Shown: positions 7,259 to 14,055 of the stretch, one piece after another
Numbering within the stretch: position 1 is the first letter of the stretch
Layout of the letters: the number at the start of each line of letters is the position of its first letter
NCBI GenBank assembly: GCA_030373145.1
Contig: JAUCZK010000005.1
Coordinates: forward strand, 1-64,000
DNA length: 64,000 nucleotides
Source of the DNA: Cyanobium sp. CZS48M
GTDB lineage: Bacteria; Cyanobacteriota; Cyanobacteriia; PCC-6307; Cyanobiaceae
Direction: 5' to 3'
Program-made: the position numbers and the translations under genes
The notes under the pieces: model-generated
Databases searched by the model: none
What the model was told of the DNA's origin: nothing
Seen by the model: the letters and a program-made list of their open reading frames with translations, nothing else

Positions 7259-7339
7259 CATCGAGATCCAGCGGCTGGGTGCAGATGAGCTCAATAAAGG
7301 TATAGGGCTCCCGCCCGCAGCCGATCTTGAGCGTTAGGC
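7253..7339 (+). other. attC integron recombination site
   Basis: The inverse core GCCTAGC (7253-7259) contains the brnA stop codon and the core is GTTAGGC (7333-7339). The arms pair through GAGATC with GATCTT, and GCGGCTG with CAGCCG, with extra unpaired bases (CA) on the left arm. The right arm GATCTTGAGCGTTAGGC (7323-7339) is identical to that of the attC at 4777-4861. An 87-bp length and one-sided bulges fit attC. The inverse core has G in place of the second A, a small deviation. Confidence 0.8.
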
Positions 7340-7729
7340 AGACTTGATAAATACCAGCCATCTATGCGCTTGCTAGAATTCAGGGATCCCTAAACATCGA
7401 ATGAAGAGTCGCCGTATCGGATCCTAATCAATGAACAAAACTCGCAAGCAGCCAGCCATACTCGGTTTTGCCAACTCACATCTCTCTCCGTTGCTGTTCT
7501 CGCTACAGGCAGTTGCGCTGTCCGTCAGCCAACTCCCGATCGTGCCAAGTTTGGTGCAGCATGAAATGGTGTCGGAAAAACTCATTGAACCCTTTCGCCG
7601 TCTCTGTGAGTGTTGCTGATCTGAGGCAGAAGCGAGAAGGGTTATCAGTGAGTAGGCTGCGAATGCGCCGGCATCACCTCCCAATACCAACGTTTTTTTC
7701 CTGGTGGCCATCTCCCGACGATGGGAGAT
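7340..7729. other. Post-array region, no confident gene
   Basis: This 390-bp stretch after the last attC has no gene I would defend. A 62-codon frame from an ATG at 7431 (start MNKTRKQPAILGFANSH) lies in the cassette orientation, has no recognisable domain and no attC after it. A longer frame on the other strand is equally anonymous. It could be a truncated last cassette or the junction with the chromosome. Confidence 0.4.
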
Positions 7730-8638
7730 TTAGCCCTCGGCAGGGAGCGGCCCGGCAGGGTCGAGAAGTGCCAGCTGGGGATGGGGGTAGGACAACCCAT
7801 GGTGGGCAAAGGCCCGCTTGGCCCGCTTCAGCAGATCGGTGCGGTAGACGAACTCATCGCGGGCATCCATTGGATAGCAACGCAACCGGAACTGGGTGCC
7901 CCAGAGGTGCTCCTCCATCACCACCAGGATGGGCAGCCGCAGCTGGGTGTACTGACTGCTGTAGGCCGCCTGGTAGAGAATGTCCACTACCAGATCGACA
8001 TCGACTCTGTGGTCGAAATAGACATCCGTGGCCACCTGGGCCTCCAGCTTGCCGCTGTTGGCATTGGAGATCGGATCGGTCCAGAGGAGATTGTGGGGGA
8101 TGGTGATGGTGTTGTCGTCGGGAGTGACCAGCTGCAGACTGCGCAGCCCATAGCCGACGACCTCGCCGTAGTGGTCGCCGATCCTGACCCGATCTCCCAC
8201 CTGGTAGGACCCTTCGAAGAGGGACACGACGCCGGCGAGGATCGAACTCACGTAGTCCTTGAAGGCAAATCCCAGCGCCACCGCAAGGGTTCCCGTCAAG
8301 GCGAGAAGGTTGTTCTGGGTGAGGTTGAGGAACTGATCGAGCAGATAGGAGACAGTCACGATCAGGATCAGGCCCTTCAGGAACGGCACCGACTGTTTGA
8401 TCAGCAGCCGGTAGCGGCGCGCCACCTTTTCCGACAGCCAGCCGGTCAGCCGTTCGATCAGGAACATGCCGGCGTAGGCCAACAGCACGGCGAAGACCGC
8501 GCCGATTGTCTTCATCAGCGTGACATCGGCGAGGATGCGCTGCGCCGCCGTCTCGGCCCGGGCGGCGGCCGGCACCACCATCTCCAGCGCTGCCGACAGA
8601 GGGATCATGAACCTCAGGGGGAAGGATGTCGATCCCAT
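7730..8638 (-). CDS. MscS-family mechanosensitive ion channel
   Basis: The 302-residue protein has two or three N-terminal membrane helices (TIGAVFAVLLAYAGMFLIER, then FLKGLILIVTVSYLLDQFL). These are followed by the pore-lining TM3 region with its Gly/Ala packing (GTLAVALGFAFKDYVSSILAG). The beta domain comes next: YQVGDRVRIGDHYGEVVGYG, then VTPDDNTITIPHNLLW. The C-terminal alpha/beta domain ends near residue 290. MscS channels open under membrane tension to release solutes during osmotic downshock; many small relatives are gated by other signals. It is the last gene of a minus-strand unit, starting 3 bp after the stop of the AAA-like gene, which itself overlaps the patatin gene. Confidence 0.88.
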   Translation of the reverse strand: MGSTSFPLRFMIPLSAALEMVVPAAARAETAAQRILADVTLMKTIGAVFAVLLAYAGMFLIERLTGWLSEKVARRYRLLIKQSVPFLKGLILIVTVSYLLDQFLNLTQNNLLALTGTLAVALGFAFKDYVSSILAGVVSLFEGSYQVGDRVRIGDHYGEVVGYGLRSLQLVTPDDNTITIPHNLLWTDPISNANSGKLEAQVATDVYFDHRVDVDLVVDILYQAAYSSQYTQLRLPILVVMEEHLWGTQFRLRCYPMDARDEFVYRTDLLKRAKRAFAHHGLSYPHPQLALLDPAGPLPAEG

Positions 8639-8641
8639 AGC

Positions 8642-9766
8642 TCAGGCCTCCCCGGTGAAGAAGTTGTTGTCGTCCAGGGCCTTCACCAGCCCCGGGTAGT
8701 GAGACGGCTGCACGGACAGTTCCCCTGCCTTTGCCTCAATCAGCCCTTCGCCCAAGAGCCAGTGGATGCGGGGCTGAAGCCGATGGCTGGGGAGTCCCAG
8801 CCCGAAGGCGAGATGCTCCAAACGCATCGTGCCGTGGATCAGCAGGCTGTGCAGGATGTAGCGGTCCACATCGGTCAGGCTGGGCAGATCGGGCAGAGCA
8901 GGCCTGACCTGACGCATTTCAGCGCCGTCACTGTTCGACTCCAGCCGCAGACTTTCCAGCCAGAGGGCGGCGGCGATCCTGGGGCCGCCGCCGGCCAGCG
9001 CCGCCAGCTGGCTCCACTGGTCCACCTCGGGATCCTGGTCCGCATCGGTGGATGGATGGCCACCGGAGGCCGACTGTTGCAGGCCCAGGCCGGAGGCCAG
9101 CGGCGTCAGCCATTGCCGCAGCTGGGGACCATCGAGGGCCGGGAGGCTCCTGGCATCGGGGAAATAGGAGCTGATCTGGCTCACGTGGTCGAGGAACCTC
9201 CAGGCCCACCGGTTGCAGCCCAGCAACCAGAAGCGGTCGCGACGCTCCAGGATCACCTGCCGCAGCCGCTCGATGCCGCTCCAGCCGCCGATGCAGCGAA
9301 GGAAACACTGATCCAGATTCGGTAGGCTCAGCAGCACCGGCTCCCCTGTGTCGAGGGCGGGCGGCTGGGAGCCATCCAGAGCCGCGATGAGCATCCGGGG
9401 CACGGCGTCCGGATCGACCGGACGGCGGTGGCAGGGCAGGAGGGCTTGTCGGGCGGAGAACGGGGGGTCCCGCTCAGCGAGAACCGCCTCGATCAGCGCT
9501 GAAACCGGCTCTACCGGCCGGCTCAGCACGATCAGCACGTTGGGAGCCTCCGGATCGGAGCGCCAGGCCTCGACGGCCTCCCGCAGCGCCTCGCCCACGA
9601 AGGCCCGCAGCGGCAGCGGCACGCCCAGGGCGGCGATCTGTTTCTGCAGGGCGACGCTCCGCTCGCCGGGCAGTGGCCGCAGGGGGTCATCGGCCAGCTC
9701 GGACGTGCTGCGCGCGAACCAGCTGTCCAGACCGGTCTGCAGGGCCTCGAGCAGGGGTAGGCCCAT
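8642..9766 (-). CDS. AAA-like protein with C-terminal winged helix, function unknown
   Basis: This 374-residue protein has the layout of a degenerate P-loop/AAA module followed by a winged helix. APNVLIVLSRPVEPVSALIE and ILERRDRFWLLGCNRWAWRF resemble the beta-strand and sensor segments of proteins often encoded beside MscS channels. I see no clean Walker A GKT or Walker B DE motif, so ATP hydrolysis is doubtful. Residues 300-360 (LTDVDRYILHSLLIHG and RIHWLLGEGLIEAKAG) look like a winged helix-turn-helix. The start ATG at 9766 overlaps the patatin stop by one base (TGATG), so translation is coupled. The MscS gene follows after 3 bp. Context suggests it regulates or links the lipase and the channel; this is inference. 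Confidence 0.5.
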   Translation of the reverse strand: MGLPLLEALQTGLDSWFARSTSELADDPLRPLPGERSVALQKQIAALGVPLPLRAFVGEALREAVEAWRSDPEAPNVLIVLSRPVEPVSALIEAVLAERDPPFSARQALLPCHRRPVDPDAVPRMLIAALDGSQPPALDTGEPVLLSLPNLDQCFLRCIGGWSGIERLRQVILERRDRFWLLGCNRWAWRFLDHVSQISSYFPDARSLPALDGPQLRQWLTPLASGLGLQQSASGGHPSTDADQDPEVDQWSQLAALAGGGPRIAAALWLESLRLESNSDGAEMRQVRPALPDLPSLTDVDRYILHSLLIHGTMRLEHLAFGLGLPSHRLQPRIHWLLGEGLIEAKAGELSVQPSHYPGLVKALDDNNFFTGEA

Positions 9767-10719
9767 CAGAGCAGCTCCCTGAGGGCTGGCACCTGGCCCT
9801 TCATGGCCCGATACCCCTTGCGGATGATCCGGTTGGCCTTGTGGAAATCGAAGATGGCGAAGTCGTTGAGGGGTGGCTCCACCAGCAGGTCGGGAGCGTG
9901 GGCCTCCAGCCGGCTGCGGGTGACCTGCTGCTCCATCACGTTGAGCGAGGTGCCGATCACATCGAAGATGTTCGGGCCGGGGTCTTCGCTGGGGAGCCAC
10001 TGATCCACCTTGTCGTGGAGGGTCTCCTGAAGGCTCTGGTAACGATCGCCGAGGCTCTTCAGAAACGACTCCCGGCGGCGGTTCGACGTCTCACTGGGTG
10101 TCCTGGGGGAGGGCTCATCCTCGCCCTCCTCCGCCGGATCGGGCAGGGTGGAGGACGCCAGACCTCCGGTGACGTGGCTGCGGTTGAGATTCACCGCGAT
10201 CACGACGTCGGCTCCCATGTCCCTGACCACATCCACCGGGACGGGATTGACGATGCCGCCATCGCCGAGGAAGAGATCCCCATGGCAGAAGGGCGTGAAG
10301 ATGCCGGGAACGGAGATGCTGGCCCGCACGGCATCCACCATGGAGCCCGACCTGAGGTGCACCTCCTCCCCTCTGATGAGATCGGTGGCGACGCAGCAGA
10401 AGGGAATAGGCGAGGTCTCGATCTTCATCCCCTGCATGTGCTCCGAGAGCAGCTCGTAGACCTTGTTGCCATCCAGCAGACCAGTGGTGGGGAAGACCAT
10501 GTCGAAGTAGGAGAGCATGTCCCTCCAGCTCAGATCCCTGATGAAGTCTTCCAGTTCATCCAGTTCATCGGCGCAGTGAATGGCTCCCACCAGGGCTCCA
10601 ATGCTGGCTCCGGAAATGAAATCGATCGGGATCCCGGCCTCCTCGAGGGCACGAATCACACCGATGTGGGCCCAGCCCCTGGCTCCTCCACTTCCCAGGG
10701 CCAGCCCGACGCTTTTCAT
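9766..10719 (-). CDS. Patatin-like phospholipase (RssA type)
   Basis: The 317-residue protein shows the whole patatin signature. An oxyanion loop GLALGSGGARGWAHIGV lies near residue 5, the nucleophile elbow FISGASIGALVG has the catalytic Ser at about residue 38, and the catalytic Asp sits in FLGDGGIVNPVPVDV. It should hydrolyse phospholipids or other acyl esters at the cytoplasmic face of the membrane. The start at 10719 places the motif at the N-terminus, as in RssA; upstream in-frame codons add nothing recognisable. Residues 170-240 hold a proline/charged linker absent from the shortest members. It heads a tightly coupled unit with the AAA-like gene and MscS, and a second, frameshifted MscS lies just upstream. 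Confidence 0.88.
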   Translation of the reverse strand: MKSVGLALGSGGARGWAHIGVIRALEEAGIPIDFISGASIGALVGAIHCADELDELEDFIRDLSWRDMLSYFDMVFPTTGLLDGNKVYELLSEHMQGMKIETSPIPFCCVATDLIRGEEVHLRSGSMVDAVRASISVPGIFTPFCHGDLFLGDGGIVNPVPVDVVRDMGADVVIAVNLNRSHVTGGLASSTLPDPAEEGEDEPSPRTPSETSNRRRESFLKSLGDRYQSLQETLHDKVDQWLPSEDPGPNIFDVIGTSLNVMEQQVTRSRLEAHAPDLLVEPPLNDFAIFDFHKANRIIRKGYRAMKGQVPALRELL

Positions 10720-10828
10720 GGTGCAGGGACACGAAGAAAAACCGGAACTATCGTCCCATGAAAAGATACTGTGATCCACCACCCGTCGGTGAGCGAACTC
10801 TCTGCCTGAAACGGAAGTAGTAGGCCGC

Positions 10829-11712
10829 TCAACCGTTCGGAGACTGGGGAAGGGCGGGAGAAGCCGAGGCTGCCGGAAGGCCGGCGTCGGGGTCTGCAGG
10901 ATTCTCCGGAATCGTGCGCAGGGCCAGCGTCTCGAAGGGCATGTCGACCTCTGCCTCGCGAAGCGCCTCGAACAGGCGCTCCCGCAGGGTGTGGCGCACC
11001 GAGATGTGCTGCTGCTCGTCGGCGAGCCACACCTGGAGTTCCATGGCGACGTTGTAATCGTTCAGAGCCGTGACCACCACCCTGGCCGGTGGCTCCGCCA
11101 CCAGCAGGCCCTCCCACTGACAGATGGAAAGGGCAATCGTCCGCACCCTGTCGAGATTCTCTTCCACACCCACCGTGAAGGGAATATCGAGCCGGAGATG
11201 GGGAAAGTTTGTGTAGGAAGCGACGATTGAATTGACAACGATGGTGTTCGGCACCGCCAGCATCCTGCCATCTGGTGTCACCCCCCGGTAGAGCGCATGG
11301 TGATCCGATCCACCCGGCCGTAATGGCCGCCGACCTCGATGAGATCCCCCAGCACGAAGGGCCGGTCCCAGAAAATGAAGATGCCGGAGATCATGTTGGA
11401 GAGGGCGTCCTTGGCGGCGAATCCCAGACTGAGCCCCACCACGCCCAGGCTGGCAAGGATGGAGGTGGTGTTGATGCCCAGACGCCCCAGGGCCGTGATC
11501 AGCCCGATCGAAAGAATCAGATATTTCAGTAACGTCAACAGGAAATTGCCGGCTGTGGGATCGAGATCCGCCCGCTGCACGGCCAGGCCCATAGCCTTCT
11601 TCACCAGGCGCCACATCACCCAGCTCGCCAGAAGGATGAGCAGAGCGGCCAGGCCCTGCGGCATCCAGGCGAGAACCCCGGCCATGGCTGCTCCGCTCCC
11701 TTCGGGCGCCAA
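10829..11712 (-). pseudogene. MscS-family channel, single frameshift
   Basis: Residues from 11712 down to about 11285 encode membrane helices and the pore helix (TTSILASLGVVGLSLGFAAK, then FVLGDLIEVGGHYGRVD) and then run into a stop after RITMRSTGG. The rest of the channel continues in another frame (VTPDGRMLAVPNTIVVNSIV down to 10829). Adding one G to the run of six G/C at 11281-11286 restores one frame of about 294 residues. This is either a real inactivating slip in a homopolymer or a sequencing error. The remainder looks well conserved, so decay is recent if real. It lies 110 bp upstream of the patatin gene on the same strand. Confidence 0.8.
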
Positions 11713-11748
11713 CCTTAACCCGAGCCTCCGGGTTCATCCCGATCGATC

Positions 11749-11967
11749 AGCTGGAATGCAGCACTCGTCTGGATTGATGATCGGGCTGACTATGGAGAAC
11801 TAAGGATGGTTGCCCTGGCTCCCCTTGGAGACATACTCTTTATTGTTGCCTTTGTAGAACGCGAGACAGTAAGGAGAATTATTAGCCTACGCAGAGCCAA
11901 CCGCCGTGAGGCCAATCACTATGCCAAAGCCATTAAGGAAGCTCAACCTGAAGATGCTGACGATTGA
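11749..11967 (+). pseudogene. brnT remnant (N-terminus lost)
   Basis: From 11749 the frame reads SWNAALVWIDDRADYGELRM and continues to RRIISLRRANRREANHYAKA, ending at the TGA 11965-11967. This matches the C-terminal two thirds of the intact BrnT at 6694-6999 very closely. The first 25 or so residues are missing; the sequence switches abruptly from GC-rich mscS upstream DNA to brnT DNA near 11745, so the copy was cut at a junction. Without the N-terminus it should be inactive. Confidence 0.8.
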
Positions 11968-12190
11968 GGGCGATCTGTTGATTAAAGCGGCCGCGGAATC
12001 AGATCCTGATGCCCTTCCCTTCCGCTTACAGAAGAGCAAATGAGCGCGATGGTCCCCATGCGAGTGCTGCGCGGCCGCCCAAAGTTGGCAAAGAAAGCAG
12101 CTGGTTTCAATCCGACGTAGTCCTGAGGTTGTTGACTATTTCAGGGCTTCCTTAGAGCGTTTGTTAGAGAGATGGCGGCGGAGTGCATAG
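11921..12190 (+). pseudogene. brnA remnant (frameshifted)
   Basis: The reading starts at the ATG 11921 (MPKPLRKLN), overlapping the brnT remnant as in the intact pair. Homology to BrnA then moves through all frames: ESDPDALP, a shift, LTEEQMSAMVPMRVLRGRPK, another shift near 12090, then QLVSIRRSPEVVDYFRAS to a stop at 12190. At least two indels break it. It shares the MVPxRxLRGRPK block with the intact antitoxin. It could not make a working antitoxin, consistent with loss of the toxin. Confidence 0.78.
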
Positions 12191-12236
12191 AGACTTCTAA
12201 GGCAAGATGGTGTATACTCTCTGTATAGCCGCAATT

Positions 12237-12482
12237 GTGCCATGCAAACACGGCCAGAAGTGGGGAAATAGCCTTGGGGTGCGGATCACGCGCTCGCTTG
12301 CCGAAGAGGTCGGAGTCGGCCCAGGTTCAGAAGTCCGTCTGAGTGTCCTTGAGGGTGAGCTGATCGTGAAGCCGGCGTTTCCTGCTCGGCTCAAGCTAGA
12401 AAATCTCCTCGCAGACATCACTCCTGAAAACCGTCATTCAGCAGTGGACACTGGAGAAGCCGTTGGCGTGGAGATCTTCTGA
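12237..12482 (+). CDS. mazE: MazE/AbrB-type antitoxin
   Basis: The 81-residue protein carries the MazE swapped-hairpin DNA-binding domain (QKWGNSLGVRITRSLAEEVG, then GSEVRLSVLEGELIVKP) and an acidic C-terminal tail that would wrap the toxin (ADITPENRHSAVDTGE). It should neutralise MazF and repress the operon. The frame opens at an ATG at 12207, but a TATACT -10-like box at 12212-12217 and the TATAC/GTATA inverted repeat next to it lie after that codon. I therefore prefer the GTG at 12237, which starts just before the WGNSLG motif. Its stop overlaps the mazF start (TGATG). Confidence 0.82.
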   Translation: MPCKHGQKWGNSLGVRITRSLAEEVGVGPGSEVRLSVLEGELIVKPAFPARLKLENLLADITPENRHSAVDTGEAVGVEIF

Positions 12483-12784
12483 TGCCAGCCGCCTATGTGC
12501 CCGATAGAGGAGACTTGGTATGGCTTCAGTTCACGCCTCAGGCTGGAAGCGAGCAAGCGGGGAAACGGACAGCCCTGATCATGTCACCAAAGACGTACAA
12601 CAAGAAGGTTGGGTTGACCCTTGTCTGCCCAGTGACATCCCGGGTCAAAGGTTATCCCTTTGAGGTTCGCCTGCCCGATGGTCTTGAGGTTGGTGGCGGA
12701 GTTCTTTCCGATCAGCTCAAAAGCTTGAACTGGCGAATGCGAAAAGCGAGGCTGATTGGTCATGCGCCTGCACCAATTGCCTAG
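12482..12784 (+). CDS. mazF: MazF endoribonuclease toxin
   Basis: The 100-residue protein follows the MazF/PemK family from the N-terminal PDRGDLVWLQFTPQAGSEQA (with the catalytic-region Arg and the GSEQAG loop) through the KRTALIMSPKTYNK strand. It then reaches VCPVTSRVKGYPFEV (with the conserved Thr/Ser region) and VLSDQLKSLNWRMRKARLIG. MazF cuts mRNA at short sequences and is held inactive by MazE. The C-terminus stops about ten residues earlier than most relatives; the missing part is the last helix, so activity is likely but not certain. It is translationally coupled to mazE. Confidence 0.88.
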   Translation: MPAAYVPDRGDLVWLQFTPQAGSEQAGKRTALIMSPKTYNKKVGLTLVCPVTSRVKGYPFEVRLPDGLEVGGGVLSDQLKSLNWRMRKARLIGHAPAPIA

Positions 12785-12964
12785 CAAGTGACCTCTAGAA
12801 TTCTACCCTTATTGGAGCCCGACAGTTAATGCCACTCTCTAGCATCAAGCCCCCTGGACATGGCCTTGATCCATGTTGCACAGGCGCCTGGTTCGATCCG
12901 GGTGTGATCGTCTTCCGCTTGCTTTAATGGTTGTCGAGCTGATTGATCTCAGCAAAGAGCTCCC

Positions 12965-13237
12965 GTGATATCCCAGAACACCGACGACATTCTCTGCATC
13001 TTCCAGACGCGGCTGGTCACGTTGGAGTGGATCCTAAGCCTGGGTGCAAGAGCCCTCCCGGATGGGGCCCGCTCCTGCATCGAGGGCACCAGGGCGTTGC
13101 TGACGGCAATCGAGTGCGACGACTCCCGGCCGGAGGAGAGCAAGCGCACCGAACTGGGTTCCTGCCTCTACTGCGACACGTCGGTGCGGCTCTCTGTGAG
13201 CGACTTTCTGATGCCCCATGTGAAACGCGCGGCGTGA
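12965..13237 (+). CDS. Hypothetical small protein
   Basis: I do not recognise this 90-residue protein. It is mostly helical, with an N-terminal hydrophobic/amphipathic stretch (ILCIFQTRLVTLEWILSLGA) and a C-x2-C pair near the end (GSCLYCDTSVRLSVSDFL) that could bind a metal. An overlapping frame of similar length (12943-13257) has a low-complexity composition and is less convincing. It starts at an ATG preceded by AAGAGCTCCCGTG, with no strong ribosome-binding site. It lies 24 bp upstream of modA on the same strand. Confidence 0.45.
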   Translation: MISQNTDDILCIFQTRLVTLEWILSLGARALPDGARSCIEGTRALLTAIECDDSRPEESKRTELGSCLYCDTSVRLSVSDFLMPHVKRAA

Positions 13238-13260
13238 TGAACGGCCGGTTGGGCTGATCG

Positions 13261-14055
13261 ATGGCGCATCGTGGGCGGTGGTTGAAGGCTGGGCTGCTGA
13301 CTGGGCTGGGCTGGCTGGCTTCAGCCTGCAGTGTGGCGCCCGCCCCGAGGCCGCTTCTGGTGGCGGCCGCGGTGAGCCTGGCGGGTCCCCTCCAGGAAAT
13401 CGCGGCGGCTGAGGCACCTGGCTCGCGCGCCGGCCGGCCGTTGCAGTTTCACTTTGCCTCCTCGGGCGCCCTGCAGCAGCAGATCCTGCAGGGGGCGCCG
13501 GTGGATGTGTTTCTTTCGGCCGGCCAGCGTCAGATGGATGCGCTCCAGGACGCTGGCCGGCTGCTGCCCGGCAGCCGCCGCGAGCTGTTCAGCAATGAGC
13601 TGGTGCTGGTGGTGCCCGCTCGCTCCAGTCGGCGGACCCTCAGCTTCGAGGGCCTGGCGGGGCCTGAGCTGGGCTCGATCGCCATCGGTGATTCATCGGT
13701 GCCGGTTGGCGATTACGCCCGCCAGGTGCTTAGCGCCCTGGGGCTCAGCGCCGCGGTGGCCCCCCGGCTGGTGCCGCTCGGCTCCGCCCGGGCCGTGGCC
13801 CAGGCGGTGGCCCAGGGTCATGTGCAGGCAGGCCTGGTGTACCGCAGCGATGCCCAGTCGGACGACGGCCTGCGCATCACCGCGGCGGCACCCGCCGGCA
13901 GCCATGCTCCGATTCGCTACGTGGGTGCTGTGCTCACCTCCAGCGGCAACCCCGCCGCCGCTCAGGCCTATCTGCGCACCCTGGCGGAACCCCCCTCCCG
14001 TGAGCGCTTCCGCCGCCATGGTTTCGGGGTCCCTGATCCCTCCCCCCAGCCGTGA
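13261..14055 (+). CDS. modA: Molybdate ABC transporter substrate-binding lipoprotein
   Basis: The 264-residue protein starts with a lipoprotein signal (GLGWLASAC, Cys at about residue 23), so it is anchored on the periplasmic side. The mature part begins LLVAAAVSLAGPLQEIA, the ModA strand whose Ser contacts molybdate. FHFASSGALQQQI (second anion-binding Ser), VDVFLSAGQRQMDAL, SIAIGDSSVPVGDYARQVL and AGLVYRSDA follow, in the order of the family. It delivers molybdate or tungstate to the fused permease/ATPase that follows with a GTGA overlap. Molybdate is needed for the molybdopterin enzymes such as nitrate reductase. High GC and the tight operon mark a core gene. Confidence 0.9.
   Translation: MAHRGRWLKAGLLTGLGWLASACSVAPAPRPLLVAAAVSLAGPLQEIAAAEAPGSRAGRPLQFHFASSGALQQQILQGAPVDVFLSAGQRQMDALQDAGRLLPGSRRELFSNELVLVVPARSSRRTLSFEGLAGPELGSIAIGDSSVPVGDYARQVLSALGLSAAVAPRLVPLGSARAVAQAVAQGHVQAGLVYRSDAQSDDGLRITAAAPAGSHAPIRYVGAVLTSSGNPAAAQAYLRTLAEPPSRERFRRHGFGVPDPSPQP

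Noticed and set aside
7431-7619. 62-codon frame after the last attC as a cassette gene
   Set aside because: No attC after it, no ribosome-binding site, and an equally long frame on the other strand; coding status cannot be supported.
12880-12915. tRNA-like T-arm (GCCTGGTTCGATCCGGGTG)
   Set aside because: The loop is one base short of a canonical T-loop, and no acceptor, D or anticodon arm can be paired around it. It could be a tRNA fragment left by an integration event, but there is no support.
12779-12960. Possible fourth attC behind mazF, since its stop codon lies in GCCTAGC as in the brnA site
   Set aside because: No GTTAGGC-type core with complementary arms follows within 150 bases; the closest GCTTGCTTTAATGG does not pair with the left part.
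12943-13257. 104-codon frame overlapping the small gene at 12965
   Set aside because: Composition is typical of a shifted frame; the 90-codon frame has the more natural residue pattern.
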